Assembly (NCBI RefSeq): GCF_030689645.1
Contig: NZ_JAUYFU010000077.1
Location: forward strand, 1 to 64,000
Length of the DNA: 64,000 nt
From: Humidesulfovibrio sp.
GTDB taxonomy: Bacteria; Desulfobacterota; Desulfovibrionia; Desulfovibrionales; Desulfovibrionaceae
Reading direction: 5' to 3'
Positions 17,936-27,600 of this stretch are shown piece by piece (the stretch's first letter is position 1; every line of letters starts with the position of its first letter). Below the pieces are notes generated by a model. The model did no database searches, was not told the DNA's origin, and worked only from the letters and a program-made list of their open reading frames with translations. The position numbers and the translations under genes were made by a program.

Positions 17936-19123
17936 ATGAAGCTTCTTTTCCTCATCGCCGACGGCATGGGTGGCTGGGCCGACGAGCATCCTGGCGGCAA
18001 GACCTGCATGGAGGCCGCTGTCACTCCCCACATGGACGAGATGGCCCGCACCGGAACTGTGGGCGTGTGCCGCACAGTGCCTGAAGGCATGCCCCCGGGC
18101 TCCGACGTGGCCAACATGTCGCTGCTGGGCTTCAACCCGGCCAAGCACCACACAGGGCGTGGCCCCATCGAAGCCGCAGCTCAAGGAATTGAACTCGGCG
18201 CCGACGATCTGGTCTGGCGCATGAATCTGGTGAACCTCACCGAGCTTTCGCCCCAGGGCACCATGCTCGACTACTCCTCCGGGCACATCACCACCGAGGA
18301 CTCCACGCCGCTGGTGGAGGATCTGCAGGCCAGCCTTGGCGACGAGACATTCCAGTTCATCCCCGGCGTGCAGTACCGACACCTGCTGGTGCACAAGGGC
18401 GGAGCGGTTGAGGACGAGGCTGACCTGCGCATCAGCCCGCCCCATGACATCACGGGCAAGTCCCTGCACCTGGACATGCGCCAGTTCTCGCGCTCGGCCC
18501 GCATGTGGGACCTGCTGTTCCTTGCAGCGGAGCGCCTGGAGCGCACCGCCGGGCACACCAAGGCCAAGTCCATCTGGCCGTGGGGCCAGGGCAGGCCGCT
18601 TCTATTGCCGAAGTTCAAGGAAGCCTCCGGCCTCACCGGCGCGGTGATCTCCGCCGTGGACCTGGTGCGCGGCCTGGGGCGCGCGGCGGGCATGGAGGTC
18701 ATCCAGGTGCCCGGCGCAACCGGTCTCATCGATACCAACTACCAGGGCAAGGTTGACGCGGCGCTGAAGTACCTGGAGCGCGGCGACTTCGCCTTTGTGC
18801 ACCTGGAAGGCCCGGACGAATGCGGCCATGCTGGCGATGCGGCGGAAAAAGCCGAGGCCATCAGCCGCTTCGACGCGCGCATCGTGGCCCCGCTCAAGGC
18901 CGCGCTGGCCGGGCAGGACGTGGCCTTTGTGGTTACCTGCGACCACTTTACGCCCATTGCCGAAAAAACCCACACCCCGGACCCGGTGCCCTTCCTGCTC
19001 TGGCGCGAGGGCGGCGAGCAAAGCGGGCTTTCAGCCTTTTCCGAGGCCCAGGCGCGCAGCACCGGCCTGGTTGTGGAGTCTGGCCACGACTTTTTGTCCT
19101 GGGTTCTTCACCAGGCGCGTTAG
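17936..19123 (+). CDS. apgM: Cofactor-independent phosphoglycerate mutase family protein (possible homoserine kinase)
   Basis: This 395-aa protein is an archaeal-type phosphoglycerate mutase of the alkaline-phosphatase superfamily, with LIADGMGGW at the metal site, PPGSDVANMSLLGF around the nucleophilic Ser, and CDHFTPI plus KTHTPDPVPF metal motifs late. The ATG at 17936 follows GGCGGAAAG and is preferred over the 514-aa track ORF, which overlaps hom in another frame. The standard role is interconverting 2- and 3-phosphoglycerate. However, the gene is 11 bp behind hom, and no classical thrB lies in the window. A homoserine-kinase role has been proposed for relatives; here it is an inference from position. 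Confidence 0.88.
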   Translation: MKLLFLIADGMGGWADEHPGGKTCMEAAVTPHMDEMARTGTVGVCRTVPEGMPPGSDVANMSLLGFNPAKHHTGRGPIEAAAQGIELGADDLVWRMNLVNLTELSPQGTMLDYSSGHITTEDSTPLVEDLQASLGDETFQFIPGVQYRHLLVHKGGAVEDEADLRISPPHDITGKSLHLDMRQFSRSARMWDLLFLAAERLERTAGHTKAKSIWPWGQGRPLLLPKFKEASGLTGAVISAVDLVRGLGRAAGMEVIQVPGATGLIDTNYQGKVDAALKYLERGDFAFVHLEGPDECGHAGDAAEKAEAISRFDARIVAPLKAALAGQDVAFVVTCDHFTPIAEKTHTPDPVPFLLWREGGEQSGLSAFSEAQARSTGLVVESGHDFLSWVLHQAR

Positions 19124-19132
19124 GCAGGCGGC

Positions 19133-19594
19133 ATGGATTTTCCGAAAGTCTTCCCAGCGTCCGACTCCTGGTACGCGCACCGCGTGTCCTATGGCGAAAC
19201 AGACGCCATGGGCGTTCTTTACTACGCCGAGTACCTGCACATCTTCGAACGAGCCCGGAGTCTCTTCCTGCGTGAGCGCGGCATGGGCTACAACCTCGTG
19301 GAGCAGCGCGGCATCCTCTTGCCCGTGCGCGAGGCATGGTGCCGCTACCGCATCCCGGCCCGCTACGACGACCTGCTGCATGTTCACTGCGGCGTGTCTG
19401 AATGGCGGCGCGCCAGCATGCTCATCGTGTATGAGTTCTGGAACGAGGACAAAACCAAGATAACCGCCCAGGGCGCCACCGAGCACCCCACGGTGAATCC
19501 TCAGGGCAAGCCCGTGGCCGTCCCAGGCTGGTTCAAGGAAGTCTGCGACAGTATTCCCGCAACACGAGAAGCTGACGCAACCCATCAACAGTAA
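19133..19594 (+). CDS. YbgC-family acyl-CoA thioesterase
   Basis: This 153-aa hotdog-fold protein shows the 4-hydroxybenzoyl-CoA thioesterase signature: YGETDAMGVLYYAEYLHIFERAR, where the Asp is the catalytic residue of the YbgC group. Such enzymes hydrolyse short or medium acyl-CoA esters, or acyl-ACP in the Tol-Pal-linked branch. It begins 9 bp after apgM and probably shares its transcript. There is no tol gene nearby, so the physiological thioester is unknown. Confidence 0.9.
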   Translation: MDFPKVFPASDSWYAHRVSYGETDAMGVLYYAEYLHIFERARSLFLRERGMGYNLVEQRGILLPVREAWCRYRIPARYDDLLHVHCGVSEWRRASMLIVYEFWNEDKTKITAQGATEHPTVNPQGKPVAVPGWFKEVCDSIPATREADATHQQ

Positions 19595-19676
19595 GCACTC
19601 CCTCGCCTCATTTTTCTTGCCCCGCTTCCTGAGCAAGTATAAGTGAACACTCCGACGCAAAGTAGGGAGCTCAACA

Positions 19677-20477
19677 GTGTTTACAGACACGCATACCCAT
19701 GTTTTCCATCCTAAAATTACAGAAAAAGCCATCAATCAGCTGCACTCGCACTACGGGATTCACCCGCAGGGGACAGGGGTGCTGGATGATCTGCTTGCCC
19801 GCGCCGACCGCGCCGGCATCGCCCGCGTTGTCGTGCACACCGCCGCCACCGACCCCTCACAGGTGATCCCGGCAAACAACTGGGCAATTGACATGGAACG
19901 ACAGTCGAAGCGCGTCACGGCCTTCGGCACCCTGCACCCGGACCACCAAGAACCAGAAAAAGAGTTGGGGCGTCTCCGCAAGGCGGGCATCAAAGGCCTG
20001 AAGTTTCACCCGGACTTCCAGGGGTTCTTTCTGGATGATCCCAAATTTTACAAGCTCATGGAGATCATCGGCGACGAGTTCACCTTGATGATTCACGTGG
20101 GCGACACCTTGCCGCCGGAGAAGAACCCCTCCTGCCCGCTGAAGATGGCCAACCTCCGCCGCGCCTTTCCAGGTCCCCGGCTCATCGCCGCGCACTTGGG
20201 CGGGTTCAGCCACTGGCAATACGCCATAGAACATCTCGCAGGGCTCGACGTGTACTTCGACACTTCAAGCTCCCTGTCCTTTATCGACGACGACACTCTG
20301 CGCCAGTTGATCGCCAAGCATCCGTCGGACCGCCTGCTCTTCGGCAGCGACTACCCGCTCTTCGACCCCGCCGATGAGGTCGCCCTTGTGGAGCGCCGCA
20401 TCGTGCCCCTGGGCTTAAAGCTGGAAGAACTCCTCACCGCCGGAACGAAGCTGTTCCCTGAACGCCTGGTCGTGTAG
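19677..20477 (+). CDS. Amidohydrolase-family metal enzyme (amidohydrolase 2 type)
   Basis: The 266-aa TIM-barrel hydrolase has the metal motif TDTHTHVFHP at the start, a GLKFHPDFQGF strand, LMIHVGD, LIAAHLGGFSHW and the late Asp in LLFGSDYPLFDP. This order matches the amidohydrolase-2 (decarboxylase/hydrolase) group, often called TIM-barrel fold metal-dependent hydrolases. It starts at GTG 19677 with GGGAG upstream. The substrate cannot be inferred. A strong two-way terminator follows. Confidence 0.88.
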   Translation: MFTDTHTHVFHPKITEKAINQLHSHYGIHPQGTGVLDDLLARADRAGIARVVVHTAATDPSQVIPANNWAIDMERQSKRVTAFGTLHPDHQEPEKELGRLRKAGIKGLKFHPDFQGFFLDDPKFYKLMEIIGDEFTLMIHVGDTLPPEKNPSCPLKMANLRRAFPGPRLIAAHLGGFSHWQYAIEHLAGLDVYFDTSSSLSFIDDDTLRQLIAKHPSDRLLFGSDYPLFDPADEVALVERRIVPLGLKLEELLTAGTKLFPERLVV

Positions 20478-20498
20478 CGCCTGCCACCAAGCGCAAGA

Positions 20499-20530
20499 AA
20501 GCCCCCGTCAGGATCGCCTGGCGGGGGCTT
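20499..20530. terminator. Bidirectional terminator between amidohydrolase and pgk
   Basis: A 14-bp stem (AAGCCCCCGTCAGG paired with CCTGGCGGGGGCTT, one G-T pair) with ATCG loop is followed by TT on the plus strand and preceded by A residues, so it can serve both convergent genes. Confidence 0.9.
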
Positions 20531-20556
20531 TTCGGTTTAATGTGCCCGAATGCGCC

Positions 20557-21756
20557 TTACTGCTTCGCTGCGTCTTCCAGAGCCTTGAACCCAGGCAGCT
20601 CCTTTCCTTCAAGGAATTCCAGGAACGATCCGCCGCCCGTGGAGATGAAACTGAACTTCTCGCCCAGATGCGCGGCATGAACCACGGCGTCGGTATCCCC
20701 GCCGCCCACGATGCTCAACGCCCCGGATGCTACAATGGCCTTGGCCACGCCGATGGAGCCAGCGGCAAAAGCCGGGTTCTCGAAAGCCCCCATGGGGCCG
20801 TTCCATACTACAGTGCCAGCGCCCTTAAGCACCTGGGCGAAAACCTCAACGCTCTTGGGACCGACATCAAGAGCCATGAGCCCGGCGGGAACCGCGCCGG
20901 TATGCGAGGGCACTGCGGCGGCGCTGTCTTTGAAGCTTCCAGCCAGCACGAAATCCACTGGCAGGTGGATATGCGTGCCGGCATCGGCCGCAGCCGCCAT
21001 GATGCTCCGGGCATCATCCAGGAGCTCGCGCTCCACCAGGGAGTCGCCCATTTCGATCCCCTGGGCGAGCCGGAACGTATTGGCCATGGCTCCGCCGATG
21101 ATCAGATGGTCCACCTTGCCAAGCAGGTTCTTAAGAATGCCGAGCTTGCTCGACACCTTGCTGCCGCCGGAGATGGCCACAAAGGGGCGTTTGGGGTCGG
21201 AGAACGCACCGTTCAGGTACCGCCACTCCTTTTCCATGAGGAACCCGGCGCAGGCTTTTGGCGCTGCCAGCGGGGCCTCGGTGACCGAGGCGTTGGGCCG
21301 GTGGGACACACCAAAGGCATCGCTGACGTAGAGGTCCAGCCCGGCCACAAGTTCCTTGGCAAAGGCCATGCGCTCAGCCGCATCCTTGGAGGTTTCGGCC
21401 TTATGGAAGCGCAGATTCTCAAGCATCAACACCTCGCCGGAAGCCAGGGCCGAGATCTTTGCCTTGACGTCAGCGCCTACGCAATCGCCGGCCAAGGGCA
21501 CGCTCACCCCCAACAGTCCGGCCAAATGTGCGGCCACAGGAGCCAGCGAGAACTCAGGCTTCACCTCACCCTTGGGCTGGCCAAGATGGCAGCATATGAC
21601 AGCAGCCCCGCCGGAAGCCAGGATATGGCGCAGGGTGGGAAGGCTTTCGCGGATGCGCGTGTCGTCGGTAACGCGGGTGCCGTCCAGGGGCACGTTGTAG
21701 TCCACTCGGATGAGCACTTTTTTGCCAGAAGCATCAATATCCTTGAGATAAAGCAT
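20557..21756 (-). CDS. pgk: Phosphoglycerate kinase
   Basis: Pgk transfers phosphate from 1,3-bisphosphoglycerate to ADP, or the reverse in gluconeogenesis. The 399-aa protein has the signature KVLIRVDYNVPLDG, substrate arginines and histidine in CHLGQPKGEVKPEFSLAP, SDAFGVSHRPNAS, the hinge FVAISGGSKVSSKLGIL, and the nucleotide loop SIVGGGDTDAVVH. Near the end, STGGGSFLEFLEGKELPG is intact. It starts 10 bp after gap1 on the minus strand and ends the GAF-gap1-pgk unit. Confidence 0.98.
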   Translation of the reverse strand: MLYLKDIDASGKKVLIRVDYNVPLDGTRVTDDTRIRESLPTLRHILASGGAAVICCHLGQPKGEVKPEFSLAPVAAHLAGLLGVSVPLAGDCVGADVKAKISALASGEVLMLENLRFHKAETSKDAAERMAFAKELVAGLDLYVSDAFGVSHRPNASVTEAPLAAPKACAGFLMEKEWRYLNGAFSDPKRPFVAISGGSKVSSKLGILKNLLGKVDHLIIGGAMANTFRLAQGIEMGDSLVERELLDDARSIMAAAADAGTHIHLPVDFVLAGSFKDSAAAVPSHTGAVPAGLMALDVGPKSVEVFAQVLKGAGTVVWNGPMGAFENPAFAAGSIGVAKAIVASGALSIVGGGDTDAVVHAAHLGEKFSFISTGGGSFLEFLEGKELPGFKALEDAAKQ

Positions 21757-21765
21757 AACTTGTTC

Positions 21766-22779
<1,014 letters not shown>

Positions 22780-22791
22780 GTCCGCCCCCCC

Positions 22792-23364
22792 CTAGTCTTC
22801 GAAGATGCGGTGCTCGTAGGAGGCCAACATCTCGTAATCGGTTTTCAGGGCCTGGTGCAATCGTGCGTTTTCAATGGCCATAGCGGAGATATCCGCAACG
22901 GCGTGCAGAAAGTCCAAGGACGGCTGATCGAAGGTGCGTTCCGTCTGGGTATAAATGCGCAAAACGCCGATGGCCCTACCATCAACCATGAGCGGCGTCA
23001 CCAGCACGGTGACGATGCCCTCTTTCTTGGCGGCCTCGCCGTACTGAAAGCGCGGATCGTTCTGGGCGTTCAGGATATGAATGGTCTTTCCCGCAATGAC
23101 CTCGCGATCCACCTCGCTGTGGTCGAGGTCAACGGATCCCTTGCGAAAGTACTCTTTGGAAAGCCCGAACGCGGCACTGGGGAGCAGACGCTTGCCGGTG
23201 CGGTCCATGAGACGCAGGGTGCAGCCCTTCGCACGCACGGCCTTCGTGGTCTGCTCTGCAACGGCTGCGAGGACATGTCCGGTCTCAAGACTCGAATTCA
23301 CCACCCTGGCCACATCGGCCAAAGTGCGGAAATACCTTTCAAAACGATCAGGCGTTTTCGTCAT
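22792..23364 (-). CDS. GAF-domain sensory protein linked to gap/pgk
   Basis: This 190-aa protein is nearly all one GAF domain: SSLETGHVLAAVAEQTTKAVRAKGCTLRL at the start of the fold and GVLRIYTQTERTFDQPSLDFL at its end, with short helices on each side that could dimerise. It has no kinase, cyclase or DNA-binding domain. ATG 23364 has GAGGAGG upstream. Its stop is 12 bp before gap1, so it is probably translated in the same mRNA. GAF folds bind small ligands or chromophores; a metabolic-sensor role for the glycolytic genes is a guess from position. Confidence 0.88.
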   Translation of the reverse strand: MTKTPDRFERYFRTLADVARVVNSSLETGHVLAAVAEQTTKAVRAKGCTLRLMDRTGKRLLPSAAFGLSKEYFRKGSVDLDHSEVDREVIAGKTIHILNAQNDPRFQYGEAAKKEGIVTVLVTPLMVDGRAIGVLRIYTQTERTFDQPSLDFLHAVADISAMAIENARLHQALKTDYEMLASYEHRIFED

Positions 23365-23490
23365 GGCATCCTCCTCGGGTTACGAACAATATCTACCCAC
23401 GAGAGATAGAAATGTCAGCAAAAATATGCTCGGACGCATGTACGTTATGCTTTTCGTGAATCGCTTCCGCAACAATCCCCACCCTGCACG

Positions 23491-23520
23491 AAAAAAAGGG
23501 GGCCGAAGCCCCCAAAAAAA
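23491..23520 (-). terminator. Terminator of the fba-gap2 unit
   Basis: GGGGGC-CGAA-GCCCCC hairpin flanked on both sides by seven A/T, reading TTTTTTT after the stem on the minus strand. It lies 17 bp past the stop of gap2 and ahead of the GAF gene leader; the symmetric A/T flanks let it work in both directions. Confidence 0.93.
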
Positions 23521-23536
23521 CGGTACCGGAAGTAGC

Positions 23537-24520
23537 CTACCCGAACTGGGACACCTGCCGGATGAGGCGCACCAGTTGATGAGTGAATCCAGCCTCGTTG
23601 TCGTACCAAACGATAAGCTTCACCTGGGTGCCGTCCATTACGGTGGTGAGGCCGGAGTCGAGCACGCCGCCAAAGGTGCTGCCCACGAAGTCCGAGGACA
23701 CCAGGGGCTCGTCACAATAACCGAAGCTCTCGTTGGCTGCGGCCTTCATCACTGCATTGACCTCTTCCTTGGTGGTGGCGCGGTCAAGCTCGCAGGTCAG
23801 ATCCACAATGGATACGTCCGGGGTGGGCACGCGAATGGCGAAGCCGTCGAGCTTGCCCTTGAGGGCCGGGATGACCAGCGACAAGGCGCGGGCAGCGCCA
23901 GTGGTGGTGGGCACCATATTGAGCGCTGCGGCGCGAGCGCGGCGGATGTCCTTGTGGGAGCCGTCGTGCAGGCGCTGGTCCATGGTATAGGAATGGATGG
24001 TGGTCATTAGGCCGTGCTTGATGCCGAAGGCGTCATTCAGGGCTTTGGCGGCCGGGGCCAGGCAGTTGGTGGTGCAGCTGGCACTGGAGACGATCTTGTG
24101 TTCGGGCTTCAGGTCCGCGTCATTGACGCCAACCACGATGGTGGAGTCCATCTCCTTGCCGGGGGCGGAAAGGATCACCTTATGGGCGCCGCAGTTCAGG
24201 TGCGTGGAGCACCCAACGCGGTCGTTCAGCTTGCCGGTGGACTCGACCACGATGTCGCAGCCCATGTCCTTCCAACTCCACTCGCCGGTGGCGAAACGGG
24301 TCACGTTGACCTGCTTGCCGTCAAGCAGGAAGCCCTTGTCGTTGCCCTCAACGCGGGGGAACTTCCCGTGCACGGAGTCGTACTTGAGCAGGTGCGCCAG
24401 GTCCTTGTTGGTTGCGCGGGCGTTGATGGCCACAAGCTCCAGGTCGGACTGGTCGGCCAGAAGCCTGGTCAGATAGCGGCCAATGCGGCCAAAGCCGTTG
24501 ATGCCAATTCTCGTCGCCAT
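23537..24520 (-). CDS. gap: Glyceraldehyde-3-phosphate dehydrogenase, copy 2 (possibly NADP-accepting)
   Basis: This 327-aa GAPDH is a clear paralog of the neighbouring copy: [16 protein letters not shown], catalytic [12 protein letters not shown] and LIVWYDNEAGFTHQL. The coenzyme-selecting position differs: it reads AINARATNKDL, with Ala and Arg where copy 1 has Asp and Leu. In the family, loss of that Asp with a nearby basic residue goes with use of NADP. It follows fba by 34 bp on the minus strand and is terminated by a strong hairpin, so the fba-gap2 pair may serve gluconeogenesis. Confidence 0.96.
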   Translation of the reverse strand: MATRIGINGFGRIGRYLTRLLADQSDLELVAINARATNKDLAHLLKYDSVHGKFPRVEGNDKGFLLDGKQVNVTRFATGEWSWKDMGCDIVVESTGKLNDRVGCSTHLNCGAHKVILSAPGKEMDSTIVVGVNDADLKPEHKIVSSASCTTNCLAPAAKALNDAFGIKHGLMTTIHSYTMDQRLHDGSHKDIRRARAAALNMVPTTTGAARALSLVIPALKGKLDGFAIRVPTPDVSIVDLTCELDRATTKEEVNAVMKAAANESFGYCDEPLVSSDFVGSTFGGVLDSGLTTVMDGTQVKLIVWYDNEAGFTHQLVRLIRQVSQFG

Positions 24521-24553
24521 TTCGTCTCGCTCCTTGCGGGTATTTCTCTCGGC

Positions 24554-25477
24554 CTAGGCTTTGCCGGAGCAGCCCAGGACGTTCTTGATCTTGCGCTGGA
24601 CCATTTCCTTCACTGCGGTGCGCGCCGGAGTAAGGTACTGGCGGGGATCGAAGTCCGCCGGGTTCTCGGCCATGTGTTTGCGGATGGTGGCGGTCATGGC
24701 CAGTCGGATGTCGGTGTCGATGTTGATCTTGCACACGGCCATGCTGGCGGCCTTGCGCAGCAGATCCTCAGGCACGCCGCGGGCGCCGGGAACATGACCG
24801 CCATACTTGTTGGCCATGTCCACGAACTCCTGGGGCACGCTGGATGCGCCGTGGAGCACGATGGGCAGTCCGGGCAGCAGCTTGCTGACCTTCTCCAGGC
24901 GGTCGAAGTCGAGCTTGGCCTCGCCCTTGAACTTATAGGCGCCGTGGCTCGTGCCTATGGCGATGGCCAGGGAGTCGCAACCAGTGCGGGTCACGAAGTC
25001 CTTGGCCTGCTCGGGATCAGTGTAGATGTGTTCATCGGAACTCACGTCTTCCTCGACGCCGGCCAGGCGGCCCAGCTCGGCCTCGACCCAGACGCCGCGA
25101 GCGTGGGCATACTCCACAACGCGTTTGGTCTCCGCGATGTTTTCTTCGTAGGGCAGGTGCGAGCCATCGTACATGACGGAGGTAAAACCGCCGTCGATGA
25201 CTTCCTTGCAAAGCTCGAAATTAGGACCATGGTCCAAATGCAGCACCACGGGAAGATCCGCGCCTTGCAGAGCGGCCTCCATGAGCTTGATGATGTAGTT
25301 CTGACCGGCGTACTTGCGCGCCCCAGCTGAAACCTGGAGGATCAGAGGGGCGTTTTCCGCTTTCCCCGCCTCCATGATGCCCTGGACGATCTCCATGTTG
25401 TTCACGTTGAACGCGCCTATGGCATAGCCACCGGAATAGGCCTTGGCAAACATTTCTTTGGGTGAAACGAGGGGCAT
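24554..25477 (-). CDS. fba: Class II fructose-1,6-bisphosphate aldolase
   Basis: This zinc aldolase splits fructose-1,6-bisphosphate into two triose phosphates or joins them in gluconeogenesis. The 307-aa protein has metal ligands in VVLHLDHGPNFE and AIGTSHGAYK, the catalytic region MYDGSHLPYEENI, EAELGRLAG and the phosphate loop VLHGASSVP. The track ORF starts at 25525, but ATG 25477 has AAGGAGG at a 5-nt distance and begins as family members do (MPLVSPKEMF). It leads a minus-strand unit with gap2. Confidence 0.97.
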   Translation of the reverse strand: MPLVSPKEMFAKAYSGGYAIGAFNVNNMEIVQGIMEAGKAENAPLILQVSAGARKYAGQNYIIKLMEAALQGADLPVVLHLDHGPNFELCKEVIDGGFTSVMYDGSHLPYEENIAETKRVVEYAHARGVWVEAELGRLAGVEEDVSSDEHIYTDPEQAKDFVTRTGCDSLAIAIGTSHGAYKFKGEAKLDFDRLEKVSKLLPGLPIVLHGASSVPQEFVDMANKYGGHVPGARGVPEDLLRKAASMAVCKINIDTDIRLAMTATIRKHMAENPADFDPRQYLTPARTAVKEMVQRKIKNVLGCSGKA

Positions 25478-25559
25478 GGAATCCTCCTTGGCGATCATGA
25501 AAGGGCTAAAAAGTGACAACTGCAAACAGTCTAGGTCATGTCACGCTCTAAACTTTCTG

Positions 25560-26324
25560 TCAACAGAGCTTCGCGGAAAGCATGGGTTCCAAGAGGCTCA
25601 GAGTCTCGTGATCCGTAAAATCAAACTTAAGCGGCGTCAGGGTCACATACCCCTCGGAGAGCAGCCTGCGGTCTCGCCCCTCGCTGATGCGCTCGGCCTT
25701 CAGTTCACCGCACATCCAATAATAGGGACGGCCACGCGGGTCGAGACGCTCCTCGAACCAGTCCTCGTAGGCCACGCGGGTGTGCGGGCAGAGCTTGAGG
25801 CCCAGGACTTCGGCAATGGGCCGTGCCGGAAAATTCAAATTCAGCACGCACTTGGCTGGAAGTCGAGAGAAAGGCAGGCGCGGCAGCAGCGCGGCGGCAT
25901 AGGCGGCCTGGCCCGAGAGATCGGTGGGGTTGAAGTCGTCCATGGACACGGCCAGCGCCGGAAACCCCATGAAAGCGCCCTCGGTGGCGGCAGAAACCGT
26001 GCCGGAGTACAAGAGATCGACGCCGACGTTGGCCCCGGAGTTGATGCCCGAAACCACCATGTCCGGCCTGTCCTTGATGAGCGTTGAAAGAGCCAGCTTC
26101 ACGCAGTCCGCTGGCGTACCAGTGACGCCAAGGCCGAAGAAGCCCTCGTCGCGAAACTCCTTCACGCGCAGGGGCGCGGAAAGGGTGATGGCGTGCCCCA
26201 CTGCGGACTGTTCCGTCACCGGGGCCACGACAAAGACCTCGTGCCCTGCATGGACGAGCGCCTTGTGCATGGCGCGCAGGCCCACGGCCTGAATGCCGTC
26301 GTCGTTGGTGAGGAGGATGCGCAT
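25560..26324 (-). CDS. surE: 5'/3'-nucleotidase SurE
   Basis: SurE is a metal-dependent nucleotidase and exopolyphosphatase linked to stationary-phase survival. The family start MRILLTNDDGIQA contains the metal-binding Asp pair; VVAPVTEQSAVGHAIT and VSGINSGANVGVDLLYSGTVSAA are the other two family motifs. The track ORF from 26546 adds 74 residues of unrelated reading; ATG 26324 gives the normal 254-aa length. It stands alone on the minus strand, divergent from the HD-nuclease gene. Confidence 0.96.
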   Translation of the reverse strand: MRILLTNDDGIQAVGLRAMHKALVHAGHEVFVVAPVTEQSAVGHAITLSAPLRVKEFRDEGFFGLGVTGTPADCVKLALSTLIKDRPDMVVSGINSGANVGVDLLYSGTVSAATEGAFMGFPALAVSMDDFNPTDLSGQAAYAAALLPRLPFSRLPAKCVLNLNFPARPIAEVLGLKLCPHTRVAYEDWFEERLDPRGRPYYWMCGELKAERISEGRDRRLLSEGYVTLTPLKFDFTDHETLSLLEPMLSAKLC

Positions 26325-26514
26325 GTACAGTCCCCTTGTGTGGGCGATTGGGCCAGTTGGTGCCTTCGTTAACGTTCTCGCGCCAATTACGGGCCATACT
26401 TCGGTTTGACAAGCCGCGTCCCTTGAGGGCAAATGATGCGGCACAAGGGATTTTCTGCCCGCCGCGCGGCGCGGTACAGGCGCAGTACCCCAACATGAGG
26501 GAGTTGGCAAGGCC

Positions 26515-27597
26515 GTGATAGCGAAAGCTGTGTACATACGGGACATTAGCCCCGGACAGACGATACAGGATTACTTTCTCCTGGCAGAGGCCAGAACAGG
26601 ACAATCGCGCAACGGCCCGTACTGGAGCCTGGTGTTGCAAGACGTGAGCGGCCAGATGGAGGCCAAGATCTGGAGCCCGCTTTCCCAGGCGCATCCGAAC
26701 CTGTCCGCCGGGCAGTTGGTGCAGGTGCGCGCCCAGGCCGCCAATTACCGCGACAAGTGCCAGCTCACCATCGACCAGCTCGCCGAGGCGGACATCGCCG
26801 AGGCTGATCTGTCCGAGTTCCTGCCCCCCAGCCCGGTGGAGCCAGAGGTGCTGCTCACCGAAGTTGAAGAGCTGTGCAGGCGCGAGCTGACGCACAAGCC
26901 CTGGCGCTCGCTCATGAAAAAGATTCTGAACGATCCGGAGATTCGTGGCCGCCTGCTGCCAGCCACCGGAGCCAAAGCCGTGCACCACGCCTATGCAGGA
27001 GGATTGCTTGAGCACACACTGGCCGTGGCCCGAACCTGTCTGGCGCTGTCGACCCTGTACCCGCACCTGGACCGCCAGATTCTTCTGGTGGCAGCCATCC
27101 TGCACGACCTGGGCAAGGCCTGGGAGCTCACCAGCGGGCTGTCCTGCGAATACACAGACGAAGGCCGCCTGCTTGGCCATATCCAGCTGGGCCTCGCCCG
27201 CATTGAGCCGTTCCTTGCAAAAACCAAGGACCTGGACGAAACGCTGGCCCTGCACCTCAAGCACCTCATCATCAGCCACCACGGCGAATACGAGTTCGGC
27301 GCGCCCAAACGCCCCAAGACGCCGGAGGCCTTCATCCTGCACTTCGCAGACAACATCGACGCCAAGATGAACACCCTGGCCGGGGCCTACGCCGAGCTTG
27401 AAGGCACTGAACAATCCTGGACGCCCTTCCAGCGCTATCTGGACCGCTATCTGTACCGCGCGCAACGGACCCCGGCGCCCCCTGCCCCGGTCTTCAGCCT
27501 CCTGGGGGGCAGGGACAGCCACAAGCCTGACGCCAGAAAGTCCGACCCGGACAAGATCGATGACCGCTTCCTGCTCCTGCCGCTGGGCTCGGACTAG
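26515..27597 (+). CDS. OB-fold/HD-domain 3'-5' exonuclease, YhaM-like
   Basis: This 360-aa protein joins an N-terminal OB-fold nucleic-acid-binding domain (ISPGQTIQDYFLLAEARTGQSRNGPYW) to an HD hydrolase domain with HHAYAGGLLEHTLAV, AAILHDLGKAWEL and HHGEYEFG metal motifs. The same order occurs in YhaM of Gram-positives, a 3'-5' exoribonuclease. Start is GTG 26515, after GAGGGAG at longer spacing. tmk follows 3 bp after its stop, so the two are co-transcribed. RNA or single-stranded DNA may be the substrate. Confidence 0.9.
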   Translation: MIAKAVYIRDISPGQTIQDYFLLAEARTGQSRNGPYWSLVLQDVSGQMEAKIWSPLSQAHPNLSAGQLVQVRAQAANYRDKCQLTIDQLAEADIAEADLSEFLPPSPVEPEVLLTEVEELCRRELTHKPWRSLMKKILNDPEIRGRLLPATGAKAVHHAYAGGLLEHTLAVARTCLALSTLYPHLDRQILLVAAILHDLGKAWELTSGLSCEYTDEGRLLGHIQLGLARIEPFLAKTKDLDETLALHLKHLIISHHGEYEFGAPKRPKTPEAFILHFADNIDAKMNTLAGAYAELEGTEQSWTPFQRYLDRYLYRAQRTPAPPAPVFSLLGGRDSHKPDARKSDPDKIDDRFLLLPLGSD

Positions 27598-27600
27598 CCC

